Assembly: GCA_029215795.1 (NCBI GenBank)
Contig: JARDYH010000001.1
Coordinates: forward strand, 295,746,654 to 295,810,653
DNA from: Anniella stebbinsi
Lineage: Eukaryota; Chordata; Lepidosauria; Squamata; Anniellidae
Length of the DNA stretch: 64,000 bases
Direction: 5' to 3'
Each line of letters opens with the position of its first letter. Within the stretch, counting starts at the first letter, position 1. Under the pieces are notes generated by a model. It saw only the letters and a list, made by a program, of their open reading frames with translations, searched no databases and was not told the origin of the DNA. A program made the translations under genes and the position numbers. Shown here one piece after another: positions 10,917-20,636 of this stretch.

Positions 10917-11310
10917 AGAATCATAGAGTTGGAAGGGGCCTATAAGGCTTGAGTCCAACCCCCTGCTCAATGCAGGAATCTACCTTAAAGCATCCCTGAC
11001 AGATGGTTGTCCAACTGCCTCTTGAATGCCTCTAATGTGGGAGACCCCACCACCTCCCTAGGTAATTGGTTCCATTGTCGTATTGCTCTAACAGTCAGGA
11101 AGTTTTTCCTAACGTCCAGCCGGAATATGGCTTCCTGTAACTTGAGCCCATTATTCCGCATCCTGCATTCTGGGTTGATCGAGAAGAGATCCTGGCCCTC
11201 CTCTGTGTGACAAACTGTCAAGTATTTGAAGACTGCTATCATGTCTCCCCTCAATCTTCTCTTATCCAGGCTAAACATGCCTTGTTCTTTCAGTCTCTTC
11301 TCATAGGGCT
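10917..11310 (-). mobile_element. CR1 LINE, 3' end of ORF2 (5'-truncated)
   Basis: A minus-strand frame (11278-10985) encodes the CR1 ORF2 C-terminus, with 'RRLRGDMIAVFKYL', 'LKLQEAIFRLDVRKNF' and 'WNQLPREVVGSPTLEAFKRQ'. The stop is followed by the 3' UTR (complement of 'GAATCATAGAGTTGGAAGGG') at the left end. This frame is still open, so the copy is only moderately old. The usual terminal 8-bp repeats of CR1 are reduced to one unit. Confidence 0.92.
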
Positions 11311-11411
11311 TTGTTTATACAGAGAAAAGCCCTTTTGAGATGTTCAGGGAACATAGAACAGGGAGGGGGGTGGGTGTGCGAGGAGAACACCCCCTTGTCC
11401 TTTCTGCTTAC

Positions 11412-11570
11412 TTCCACATGTTCACTGAAGGTCTGATAGAGCCCTATAAAAACAAATGAGATCCAAAATGCCAGTTTATTTTGTGCCACTTGCCCAATAC
11501 TTTGGACATAGCCTCCTTCCTTGTCACTGCACATTTCTGGTGTCTCCCCGTTGTTGGGTTTCCAGTTGTA
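11412..11570 (-). CDS. Candidate host exon, unidentified protein (hypothesis)
   Basis: On the minus strand, a pyrimidine-rich acceptor (GGTTCTTCGCTCTCAG) precedes 159 nt (53 codons, open throughout) that end at a good donor, GAA|GTAAGC. The peptide has a hydrophilic start (YNWKPNNGETPEMC) and a hydrophobic, membrane-like stretch (LAFWISFVFIGLY). The open frame extends beyond both edges (11726-11301). I do not recognise the family, and it could be chance. A CR1 tail lies directly downstream. Confidence 0.22.
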
Positions 11571-11738
11571 CTGAGAGCGAAGAACCTTTGGCATAGAGCT
11601 TGTACATGCATCGGTTTGATTCAGGCCTTGGAGGTCATGGAGCAATAAAATTGGGAAGAGGAAGTCATGGACACAGAGGTCACGAGCAAATGCAGCAGAC
11701 GTGTTCCTGATTTCACACACACACATTCATGGAGGTTG

Positions 11739-11834
11739 CAAATCCTATACACTCTCACCTGGAAGTAAGCTCTATTATACCAATGGAGCTTACCTCTGAG
11801 TAGACATATATAGAATTTCACATGTAGTATATAG
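11739..11834. repeat. Palindromic MITE, CTATGCA family, variant b
   Basis: 'AAATCCTATACACTCTCACC' on the left and 'AGTATATAGGATTTCACTG' on the right are inverted. The centre is 'GAAGTAAGCTCTATTATACC' with 'CAATGGAGCTTACCTCTGAG'. Confidence 0.7.
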
Positions 11835-11875
11835 GATTTCACTGTGGATGTCTAAAATAATTCACCCTCAATGTG

Positions 11876-12018
11876 AATTATTTATTTTATTTATTTGTAC
11901 CCCACCTTTCTATCAAAATGAAAATTGCTCTCAAGGCAGCTTGCAGAAGCAATTACAATTGATTAAACCAATAAAACAGTTCATTAAAATGCAATAAAAA
12001 TATAACAAGTACAGAAAA

Positions 12019-12053
<35 letters not shown>

Positions 12054-12100
12054 CCACCATTTTTAAAAATCTTTATCCCACCTTCCATTGAATGACAGTG
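11876..12100 (-). mobile_element. L2-clade LINE 3' termini with (ATT)n tail
   Basis: Plus strand 'TATTTATTTGTACCCCACCTTTC...CTCAAGGCAGCTTGCAG' is the complement of the common L2 3' end. A perfect (ATT)n run (12019-12051) separates it from a second, shorter end, 'CTTTATCCCACCTTCCATTG'. Two overlapping insertions or one duplicated end are equally possible. Confidence 0.6.
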
Positions 12101-12107
12101 AAACTGG

Positions 12108-12205
12108 CACGCTAACATCTTATGCACATTTACCCGGTAGTGAGTCCCGTCGAACTCAATAAGACTGACTTCAGAGTCGAAAGGAATAGGATTGTGCTAT
12201 AAGAA
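12108..12205. repeat. Palindromic MITE, CTATGCA family, variant b
   Basis: 'ATCTTATGCACATTTACCCG' on the left, 'GTCGAACTCAATAAGACTGA' in the middle and 'AATAGGATTGTGCTATAAG' on the right. Confidence 0.7.
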
Positions 12206-12439
12206 GCCGTAAGTGGAAACATTATTAGAACTCCATGCAGACTGAGTAAAAGAAGACAGGTTCTTCTTCCTTGGGCTGCTCACTCCACTACACAACTACC
12301 ACCATATTTGCCACCGGTTGCGCTGCTCTTCTTCTTTTTCTTCTTCCTGCCCCTCCCACTTTTCTTTTCCATCTTAACCTTTCTTCATATCGCTATATAC
12401 TTCCCGAATAGAGTAACCAATGCATGTGTACTGTTGGAA

Positions 12440-12513
12440 CGCTGCTGGCTGGGGGATGTCTGGAGCTGGAGGTCTTTTCTTCTGTCTAAACATGCATAGG
12501 ATGGCACCCTAAA
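12440..12513. repeat. Palindromic MITE, CTATGCATG family, variant a (right half)
   Basis: 'GCTGCTGGCTGGGGGATGTC' is followed by 'CTGTCTAAACATGCATAGGA' and 'TGGCACCCTA'. Confidence 0.65.
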
Positions 12514-12887
12514 TTATTTAGTATGTAACTTTAAACATGCTGGACTTAATACTTGCCAGTGTCCTGTGGGGGAAAATGGGGACTAAAATGGGACAGTGGG
12601 GGAAGAGAAAGAACAATGAGGAATGGAGGCTTATAGATTTATGTCTTGATCACCAACTATATAACTAGTAATAGAAACTGAAAAGCACAATAAAAAACAG
12701 TTATGGGAGAACTACACAATGGGAGATTTGTAACTGTTGCAATGACATCGTCATGGATTCTTTTCTGTTTTATATATGTTATCAGGAGAAAGAGGAGAAT
12801 ATGTCAAATTTTAGCTTTCAATGATAGCCAAACCCCTCTTATGTCATGTAATTCTGCCCTTTTAAAGAGGGTTTTTTTGTGGTGGTG

Positions 12888-12961
12888 GGGAATCCTATGC
12901 ATGTTTAGATAGAAAAAAGTCCTACAATTCCTGGCATACCCCAGTCATCATGGGTAATGAC
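12888..12961. repeat. Palindromic MITE, CTATGCATG family, variant a, cut by the hAT-type element
   Basis: 'GGAATCCTATGCATGTTTAG' through 'CAATTCCTGGCATACCCCAG' is the left half. It ends at the insertion point of the element at 12962-14025. The sequence beyond that element (14034 onward) does not clearly supply the missing arm. Confidence 0.6.
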
Positions 12962-14025
12962 TAGGGGTGTGCACGGACCCCCCGGATCGGATCGGGACCC
13001 GGATCGGGACCTCCAATTTTGTCACGGATTGGTTCGGACAAAATCGGAGGCCCCCCGGACCGGATCGAGTACGATCCCGATCCAAAAATCGGAAATTTTT
13101 GGATCGGCCGCCATTTTTTTCCCCATAGACTTGCATTGTAATGCAAGTCTATGAGGAAAAAATGGCGGCAGGTGGGTGAGGGGGGGCCTAACTCCCTCCC
13201 CCCCGGGGCCGTCCGCTGTGGACGGCCCCGGCAGGTAAGCCCCCTCCCCCGCGCTCCCTACCCCCCCTGGGGCCGTCCGCTTCCATCCGCTGGCGCCCGC
13301 GGGCGCCAGCGGATAGAAGCGGACGGCTCCGGGGGGGGGTAAGCCCCCTTCCCCGCCACTGCTTACCTTTTAGGGCCGTTCGCTCCCGTCCGGCGCCGGC
13401 GGCTACCGCCAGCCGGCTTTGCGGCTTGCTCTCGAGTAGCGCACCGGGTGATCACCCGGCGCGCCACCCTGGAGCAGGCCGTGGAGCCCGCTGGTAGTAG
13501 CCGCCGGCGCCGGACGGGAGCGGACGGGCAGGAAAGGTAAGGGCCCCCCTCCCCCCCTCCGCGCACCCCCTCCTCCCCTCCACGCACCCCCTGCTTACCT
13601 TCCCGGCCCGTCCACTCCCGTCCGGCGCCGGCGGCTACTACCAGCGGGCTCCGCGGCCTGCTCTCGAGTAGCGCGCCGGGTGATTACATCACCCGGCGCG
13701 CCACCCTGGAGCAGGCCGCGGAGCCCGCTGGTAGTAGCCGCCGGCGCCGGACGGGAGCAGACGGGCCGGGAAGGTAAGGGCCCCCCTCCTCCCCCCCCCC
13801 GCTGTCCACTTTCATCGGCGGGCGCCCACTGGCGCCCGCCAATGGAAGCGGCGGTGGGCGCCAGTGGGCGCCCGCCGATCCGCCGAACCGGTTCGGACCC
13901 TTTTCGGATCGGTTCGGACTGGATCGGCGGATCCAGCTGTTGGATCGGAAATCGGATAATTTATCCGATTTCCCACTGGACCGGACTCGGATCGTGGATC
14001 GGGTCCGATCCAGTGCACATCCCTA
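12962..14025. mobile_element. hAT-type non-autonomous element, TAGGGGTGTGCA family (1,064 bp)
   Basis: Ends are TAGGGGTGTGCACGGACC and ...GTGCACATCCCTA, with a perfect 8-bp duplication GTAATGAC (12954-12961 and 14026-14033). Near both ends are iterated GGATCGGATCGG blocks. The interior is very GC- and CpG-rich and holds two hairpin modules (about 13371-13530 and 13599-13770). Each has CCGTCCGGCGCCGGCGGCTA-type arms around a GGGTGATCACCC-like centre. No transposase frame is present. The open frames here are caused by base composition. Confidence 0.88.
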
Positions 14026-14083
14026 GTAATGACATTTTGGCTACCTAATGGCCACCACTCAGAGTACTGAATTTTCTATTGGG

Positions 14084-14104
14084 GTGTGTGTGTGTGTGTG
14101 TGTG
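14084..14104. repeat. (GT)n microsatellite
   Basis: Ten to eleven GT units. Confidence 0.95.
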
Positions 14105-14214
14105 CTGTGGTTATTGGATGAGCCACTCCTGGTAGTTCTGCATGGACTTGAGGTCCATTTAGAGTCCATAGTAGAGCTTTTAGTGTACTGGCTTCCTCTC
14201 CTTGAGTCCCTGCC

Positions 14215-14460
14215 AGTTGATGTCAGATAGGTGCCAAAGTTGCTTTGTTTTCAGCCTCTGCTAAATACATTTTTATTTAAACAAGCTTTTCCTTGTTTTA
14301 CTTGCTTTATTACTTTGACTTGATTTTATGACTTGATTAAATATGTTTATTCTTTTGCATTTTGATTGTTTTTCTTTGCTTTTCACTGTTCAGGAATCTA
14401 TGTTTAGATATAGAGTAGTTTATAAATTTCATAAATAAATAAAATAAATAAATGAATGAA
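14215..14460 (+). mobile_element. L2-clade LINE 3' end
   Basis: 'TTTGTTTTCAGCCTCTGC', then 'ATTTTTATTTAAACAAGCTT' and a T-rich 3' UTR, ending in 'AAATTTCATAAATAAATAAA'. This is the typical layout of L2 tails in this window. Confidence 0.55.
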
Positions 14461-14469
14461 TATATAGCA

Positions 14470-14488
14470 TCTATATCTAGATAGATAG

Positions 14489-14524
<36 letters not shown>
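14470..14524. repeat. (GATA)n/(ATCT)n microsatellite
   Basis: A short GATA run abuts about eleven ATCT units, giving a small inverted arrangement. Confidence 0.95.
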
Positions 14525-14526
<2 letters not shown>

Positions 14527-15236
14527 TGCCCCATAGTATTAGCAGAGATATGATCATGAAACAAGTTTAAGGCCAACAGAAGGAGTGAATTTGCCTCCAG
14601 AAAGGGAATGAGCGAAGGTCCAATAGCACACATATTTGATGTTTTCGATTAATTTGTAAGAAACCATTTTTGTGCCAATATCAGACCAGTATGGTGTCCA
14701 CTATACTATATTCTACATTAATTGCTGATTAAATTCCCTTAGATGAAATACTGCTAATACAGGCCTCACAGTCCAGGCAAGCTATAGCTGGTACTTCACA
14801 GCAATGCAGGGGGCATGAAGTAAAGAAATAATGAGACTAAGCTGAACTCTTGGCCAAGTAGGTGGCCTGTCCATTTTATGTGGAAGCTCTGCCTGAGTTC
14901 TTCCCAATCTCTTTGTAGTTCTCAAGTCATGGAATTGAAAAACTGGCAGCCACCATGAGAATTAGTTTGCCCCACACACATAAGCAGAGTGTGTGTGGGG
15001 GGGGGGGAGGAAATCCATTTGTGCTAGTGAAAGAAAGTGAGCTTCTTGCATACTTGCATTTTATTGCTGTCATTAATGGTATCATGTCAAGAACTGCACT
15101 CCCCAGTACAAGGACTGATTTGTAGAGCAACTGCATTTTTCTAGGCTTCCCTCGAAACAATGACAACAAGCACACACACACCCAACAACATGAAGAGACA
15201 AGAGGGAGAGAGAGAATCACCCAGTTAGCTACACTT
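14525..15236. other. No recognisable gene or repeat
   Basis: Unique-looking sequence with a G-run near 14997-15008. Nothing is supported. Confidence 0.45.
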
Positions 15237-15355
15237 TTAAAATGCCTTTAAAGATGTCTCCTGAAAGTCACAGGCTGTCCTTAGATTGTTCAATTTTTGG
15301 AATTCTTCAGGAGTGAGAACAGACTCTGTTGTCAACAGAGTCCTGTTCACTGAAA
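15237..15355 (-). CDS. Candidate terminal host exon, unidentified protein (hypothesis)
   Basis: On the minus strand an excellent acceptor (CTTCTTTCATTTTCCTGCCTAG without its first bases) precedes an open frame. It encodes 'VNRTLLTTESVLTPEEFQKL' and further residues to a stop at 15237-15239. The entry phase (two bases before the first full codon) is compatible with the exit phase of the candidate exon at 32401-32593. All three overlapping frames around 15240-15500 are open for more than 180 nt, which weakens any single choice. The family is not recognised. Confidence 0.2.
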
Positions 15356-15673
15356 CTAGGCAGGAAAATGAAAGAAGGCTCTCTATTGTTCGACGATGTG
15401 GTGTAGGCTGCAAGAATGTGTGGGGAATGCGGAGTCTGCATATCACAGAGAGAGAGAAGTCTTTGTGTGAAAACACTGAAGCAGAATGTCAATCATATAA
15501 ATAACTCTTACCTCATTTTTTATTCTAGGCATGGCCGTCATAATTTTTAAACCATATATCAATGGGCATAGACGTTATAGGTTTCCTGGGCCATATTACT
15601 GTCAAACCACACCACCCCCGCCTTCAGTGTATCACATTCAAGCAAACCAGTCTACCGTGAAACAAGAGAGATT

Positions 15674-15697
15674 GAGAGAGAGAGAGAGAGAGAGAGA
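15674..15697. repeat. (GA)n microsatellite
   Basis: About twelve GA units. Confidence 0.95.
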
Positions 15698-15759
15698 AAG
15701 ATTTTGGGCCTCTTTTGAGTGAGATCACACTGAATAGACTTCAAGGGCTGATTCTGATG

Positions 15760-15955
15760 CTTCTCTGGGTTGATTCCCATGGAGGAATACACGTGGAAAA
15801 CATTACGTCAGAATTGAAAATCCATGTGGATTTTTCAGGAAGGAACTGGGAGTAAGGCACTAGATTCCTGCTGGCTTCAGCTTACAGAGCTTTCCGGTAA
15901 AATTCACATGGGTTTGCACTTCCAATGAATGTTTTCCACGTGCATTCCACCACAA
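15760..15955. repeat. Imperfect palindromic MITE-like element
   Basis: 'GGAATACACGTGGAAAACAT' on the left is mirrored by 'ATGTTTTCCACGTGCATTCC' on the right. Inner blocks (AAATCCATGTGGATTTTTC and AAAATTCACATGGGTTT) are also inverted. The termini and target duplication are unclear, so the superfamily is unknown. Confidence 0.6.
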
Positions 15956-17654
15956 ACCTAATTTAAAAACATCAACTCCAATCTTATGTGGAAAAATATC
16001 ACACCAGAATTGGCTTTTTCATAATATAACCTTTAATGTAACTGTGATCTTCCTTTCCAGGGAAAATTTTATAGCTTATTTATTTATTTATTTCAAAAAC
16101 AGTTTATGCAGATAAGCAGAGGCTGATCTACTCAGACACTGGAATTAAAAAGAGAGAAAGAGAGAGAGATCTGTAATTGTTGTGGGGTTTTAGTGGGGGC
16201 AGGAAACAAGAGGGCTGCGGTTGATGCAAAATGTATAGGATGTACATGACAATGGATAACGTTGTGTCAAGAGGCAGTGATGCAACCACACCAGTGATAT
16301 GAAATTCTTTGAAATCCTGAGCTCAAGGCAGGCAACATGCCTGCAGAAGAGAACATTTTAGCTAATAAATGCTTTCGTGCCTTCAACAAGCAAGTTCTTG
16401 AAGGACAGCCTTGCCAAGATGGGAATACCATACCTGCCAGGACAGGAATCAAAGTTGGCCTCTACTGCAGAACAGCATCCTACGTGTTGATTTTATGATG
16501 TGCTGCATAAAATAGATCTCCCTTTGAGATACGATGTAATTATTTTGCCTGGCAGTGATAGGAGGAGATTGCGTGCTGAAATATCACCCACGCTGGAAAA
16601 GTTGTTAGCCATTATTTAATTACAGAATGCTACATGCAGCATCACTCATCAAGGGTATGTTTGAAGAGCATGCCACAGTGCTTAACTACAGTCTTGTATT
16701 GGGGAGAAGAAATCCCTGCAGGTATGAATCTTCAAGAGAATGTTGCAGGAATGCGCACAGGGTTAGAAGTGGTTGCAGAGAGATCTAGTCCTATTGTTCT
16801 GTGCTCATCATCACTAGCCACAAGGTTCAGAATGGCCATGCATTGCAAGAACTAACTAGTAACACTGAACATAATGATAGTTGGCTTTGTCCAGTAGCAT
16901 GAACTAAATGCACCGACAAAATGAAACCAACAAAATTTGATTTATCTGCATGCTTCAGTCTGCAAATTGTGACTTTCCAAAAATAAAAGCAGCAGAATTT
17001 TGGATCTATCAACCCAGGACAGAGTTTGTGGCTCTGAGTCCAAACATATTTGAAAGCTTAGTCTTATGGCAAGCTCTCCTCTCACCCTCTAATCAGCTAT
17101 TTCACTCTACTCTCCTGCAGATGGCTGCTATGCACTACCACCACCACCAGAAGAAACATCCATTCTGTGCAAACAATTGGGATAACTTACTTGGCTGTGG
17201 AGCAGTTTGCTGCAACCTACTGAGCGCATTTATAGGTTGCACTCAAGAAACATTCTGCCATTTCTGTGGATTGCTTCTTATTCCAGAATATGATACCCCA
17301 CAGCATAGTGCTACAACCCTACAAAGAAAACAGAGGAAAACAATTCAGAAAAAAAATCATAGTTCCAATATCTCCCTTTTTTTGTCATCTTATTCTAGCA
17401 GCTGCTGCTGAATTGATTCAAGAACTATGTTCTGTAATGAAAGTTTACAGTAAATGGGCTAATTAAGCACCCTTTTAAGCATGATAGGAATTCTCCTTCA
17501 CCTCCTTCAACACTCCACTCATATTAATCCTCCCTATCTGCTTTGTCAGTTTGCACAGAATCGTTTTGAAAGTGGCATTTGAACAGGTTTCTAACTTGTG
17601 CTAATATGCAAGCTGCATTTTTGCCTTCCTAGAATGTATGGAACTTCCATGTTT
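15956..17654. other. Mostly unique sequence; no supported gene
   Basis: It has short TTTA and GAGA runs near 16075-16170. The part around 16500-16640 has TAATTATTTTGCCTGGCAG and CATTATTTAATTACAG, which look like conserved non-coding sequence, but this is only an impression. The 153-codon plus frame at 16950-17411 lacks recognisable domains. Confidence 0.35.
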
Positions 17655-17790
17655 AAGGTGCAATCTATGCCTGTTTAGACAGGAAACAGGCCCACAACTC
17701 CCAGCATGCTCCAGCCAACATGACTGGCTGGAACATGCTGCGAGTCAGAGGCTTTTTATCTGTCTAAACTTGCATAGGATTGCACCCTTA
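17655..17790. repeat. Palindromic MITE, CTATGCATG family, variant a (full length)
   Basis: The best-preserved copy. Left 'AGGTGCAATCTATGCCTGTT', centre 'CAGCATGCTCCAGCCAACAT' mirrored by 'CATGACTGGCTGGAACATGC', right 'CTAAACTTGCATAGGATTGC'. Confidence 0.85.
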
Positions 17791-17934
17791 GTTGGGTTGT
17801 GCAAGTCATTGCAGAGCAGTTCATTCTTAATCCAACTAAGATGGAGGTACAATTGATTTAGGAAGTAGCCAACCAGGGTTAACATACAGATTGGATTACT
17901 AATGCACTCTTCTTCAGCTGCCTCTGAAAAGTGA

Positions 17935-18440
17935 TCAAAAACTTCAATTGGTTCAAAATGTCACTGTCTACTTATTAACAGAGTCTGTCAGGACAAAGCA
18001 GATGACTCTGATGTTGTTTCATCTGCCTTGTTTGCCTATTCATTTCTAGGCTCAATTGAAAGTGCTATGTCTTATTTTTAAAGACCTAAATTATGCCAGC
18101 AGTGAAGACTTGTGGCTCCGATGTGAGTGGGGTAGTGAATCCACTCCGGGTTTCAGTCAGAACCAGTTAGAACTGTAAAGGAGCTATTGCATAGTTCTGA
18201 CTGAAACCCAGAGTGGATTCACCACCCCACTGACATTGGAGCCACAAGTCTTCACTGGATGCCAAGATACCACCTTCCAGATCAAAAAGAGAGGCCCTGT
18301 TATTCCATCCACACCTCTGAAACTTGGCAGGAAAGTGAAGCAGAGTGTCATGGCACCGTTGTTATGGAATTATCTCCCCAGGGAAGCCTACCTGGCTTCA
18401 CCACTGTTTACTTTTTGCCATCTTTAGGAGAGCCTTTAGG
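17935..18440 (+). mobile_element. L2-clade LINE ORF2 C-terminal fragment, split by a CAGTG MITE
   Basis: The left part encodes a decayed 'LVQN...RL...L..LP' segment, matching 'LVQNMAARLVTG...HWLPISF' in the copy at 43225. The right part carries 'GTTATGGAATTATCTCCCCAG', the WN-LP motif. The 158-bp element at 18100-18257 interrupts it with near-duplicate flanks, TATGCCAG and GATGCCAA. Confidence 0.65.
18100..18257. mobile_element. CAGTG-ended palindromic MITE, copy 1 (158 bp)
   Basis: Ends are CAGTGAAGACTTGTGGCTCC and its complement, and the whole element is a hairpin with a centre near GGAGCTATTGC. Flanks TATGCCAG/GATGCCAA match at 6 of 8 positions, fitting a decayed 8-bp hAT-type duplication. 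It is related to 32614-32834. Confidence 0.8.
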
Positions 18441-18571
18441 AACTAGGTAACACCAGGCAACATGATTGTTGGCAATGGGATTCTCTTGCCAAGTTCCCCT
18501 GCTACTGTGGCATTTGGGGGAGGGCTGTTTGTTTTTTGGAATCCTTCATTAATTTTTCTGTATTTTCTGAT

Positions 18572-18595
18572 TATATATATATATATATATATATT
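18572..18595. repeat. (TA)n microsatellite
   Basis: About twelve TA units. Confidence 0.95.
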
Positions 18596-19804
18596 CTTCT
18601 CAGCTTCCTTGGATTTCTTCAGGGGGGAGGCAAAATAAAAATCCCTTAGCACAGAAATTAATAAGTGATAGTGGATGAAGCATGGGTGCAACTTCACTCA
18701 CCCACTTATTGTATGAGGGGTTTCCTTTTAGCACCTCTGCCAAGACAAGTGTTACCATGTTCCCGCCCTGCAGGAAGATCTGCTGTCATGCTCAACCAAA
18801 CATTTAGCTAAAGCCTACCACCAACTTCTTCCCCATGCAGTTCGAGACGCCACGTGAGATGTTTTAAGTGGGGAGTGTGAAACGGGTACTATATTTTCAG
18901 TCCTAGATAAGACAATAAAACATTTTGCTTTATGTATTATCCCAATAAAAGTTTCCCTCATCATTGAAAGTTCTATTTTTAAATGTGGCCAGTTTGTTTT
19001 GCTGCTGCATTTTCAGAAACCAACTGAAGTACTACAATAATCTAATTTACCTTTCGGCTCTGCACTTGCATATCTATGCACAATGCAAAGTTTCACTTTT
19101 GTTTCTCTGCAGTTTCATTTTCTGAGTGCCATCGACTTGTGCAATATTTGCATTCCAAACACTGGAGGGGAATGTTGAAACCATAACTTCAAAGCTATTT
19201 GTTAAAGAGTTCGTTGTTTAGCAGACATTCAGGCTTTTCATGTTAGGTAAACAAAGGAAGGAAGAAGCCTTTTACCTGGATTAATTCTTCACTTCTCTTC
19301 CCCCACTGAAAAGTCTTTCCTGGCAGTCAGGGGACCCTAAGGAAAGATTTGGGGCTACGGTGCTGCAGTGGGGAATCGTGGAAATTGAACTCCAGTCGAT
19401 TTGAGAAAGCTGCCTCTGCTTGGTTTTCCCTGAAACCATTTCCTGCTGGAAAGCAGAAAGGAGCAAAAGGAGCATAGAAGAAAATAGAGAATAGCTTAGA
19501 TTTGGCATTTTACAAAGGGAGCGAGTGAATGAGGACAGTGGAATGTCCCAGTGACAGCATGTTCAGGAGCAGGATATGCTACACCCCTCAGAAATGTCCT
19601 TCCGCAGTTAGTATGGCCAGTCTGGTAGCTTACCGTGCACAGCAACATGAGGTAATAAAAGAAACAGACCCTGCTAAAGAATTAAGTGTGGACACTGTCT
19701 AAAAAAGCACCTGAGAAGCAAACATGGAAATGTAAAAATAAGGCATGCATATATGTAATCCAGATAAAATCCATGCGATTCATATTGTATTGTGGGAAAG
19801 GGAA
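18596..19804. other. No recognisable gene or repeat
   Basis: Unique-looking, AT-rich sequence without supported features. Confidence 0.45.
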
Positions 19805-19915
19805 CTAACCTAATCTACCTCACAGGGTTGTTGTGATGATAAAATGGAGAGGAGGACGGCTATGCAAGCCACCTCGTTGGACGGGGGGGGGGGGGGGAGG
19901 TGGAATGTAATAATA
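19805..19915 (+). repeat. tRNA-SINE 3' half with L2-like tail
   Basis: 'CTACCTCACAGGGTTGTTGTGATGATAAAATG' (shortened here) and 'AGCCACCTCGTTGGACGGGG...GGTGGAATGTAATAATA' match the body and tail of the squamate SINE whose head is seen in reverse at 28441-28640. A 15-nt G-run (19883-19897) interrupts the tail. Confidence 0.7.
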
Positions 19916-20451
19916 TTTAAAAAACAACAACAACTCCCCAGCATGTCTCTGAAACTGCCTGTCCCTGGCCCCGCCACTTGCAAAACCCCAGACCTTTTCA
20001 CCTCTGCACCAAAAACAGTCCTCCAGCAGTGAGGAAGGAGGTCTACAGTGTGCTATGCCACTTCGGTTGCCCCCGTAGGCAACACATGGCTGCTCCCTAA
20101 ATTGTATATACGTGACTTCATTTGTGAACCAGAAACGTCATGCCCATCAGTTATTTGAAATACGTATCTTGCACATGCATAAATAATTTTACATATTTTG
20201 TAAAGTTTATATGTTTTGCATGTATCTTTCAGCTAAATTTTAGGCCTCCCCTGAGGAAAGAGAAGGTCTCCTTCTAGCCCTTTTCTCAACACTAATACAT
20301 CCCAAAGTGTGATGTGAACAAAGCATCCTGAGTTGATCCATTATCCTCCCAACTTTACAAGCTCTGCATGCCAGGGAAAGAAAACTGGAATTCTGTAGAT
20401 GACAATGATTATAAGGGGTCGGCAAATTCATCTATGCAAAAGAAGCAACAG

Positions 20452-20542
20452 TATTTAGACAGAAAAAGTCCTTCAATTCCCAGCATCCCTACAGCCAGCA
20501 TGGACTTTTTTCGGTCTAAACATGCATAGGATTGTGCCCTTA
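20452..20542. repeat. Palindromic MITE, CTATGCATG family, variant a
   Basis: 'TATTTAGACAGAAAAAGTCC', 'CAATTCCCAGCATCCC', 'TTTTTCGGTCTAAACATGCA' and 'TAGGATTGTGCCC' occur in the expected order. The outermost left end is eroded. Confidence 0.75.
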
Positions 20543-20636
20543 ATCTGTATCTAACTTGACATCCAGAATTCAACATTTTCTGTGGTAAAGTATATCAGTG
20601 CCATTCCTTCTTCCCTGCTTCTTGGGGTTTGCTTTA

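Noticed and set aside
10985..11278. 97-codon open frame as a host gene
   Set aside because: It is the CR1 ORF2 C-terminus.
12957..14048. Several open frames in the GC-rich hAT-type element
   Set aside because: All frames lie in inverted repeats and mirror each other on both strands. None resembles a transposase.
16950..17411. 153-codon plus-strand open frame
   Set aside because: Low-complexity end (poly-Ser), no domain, no matching splice signals.
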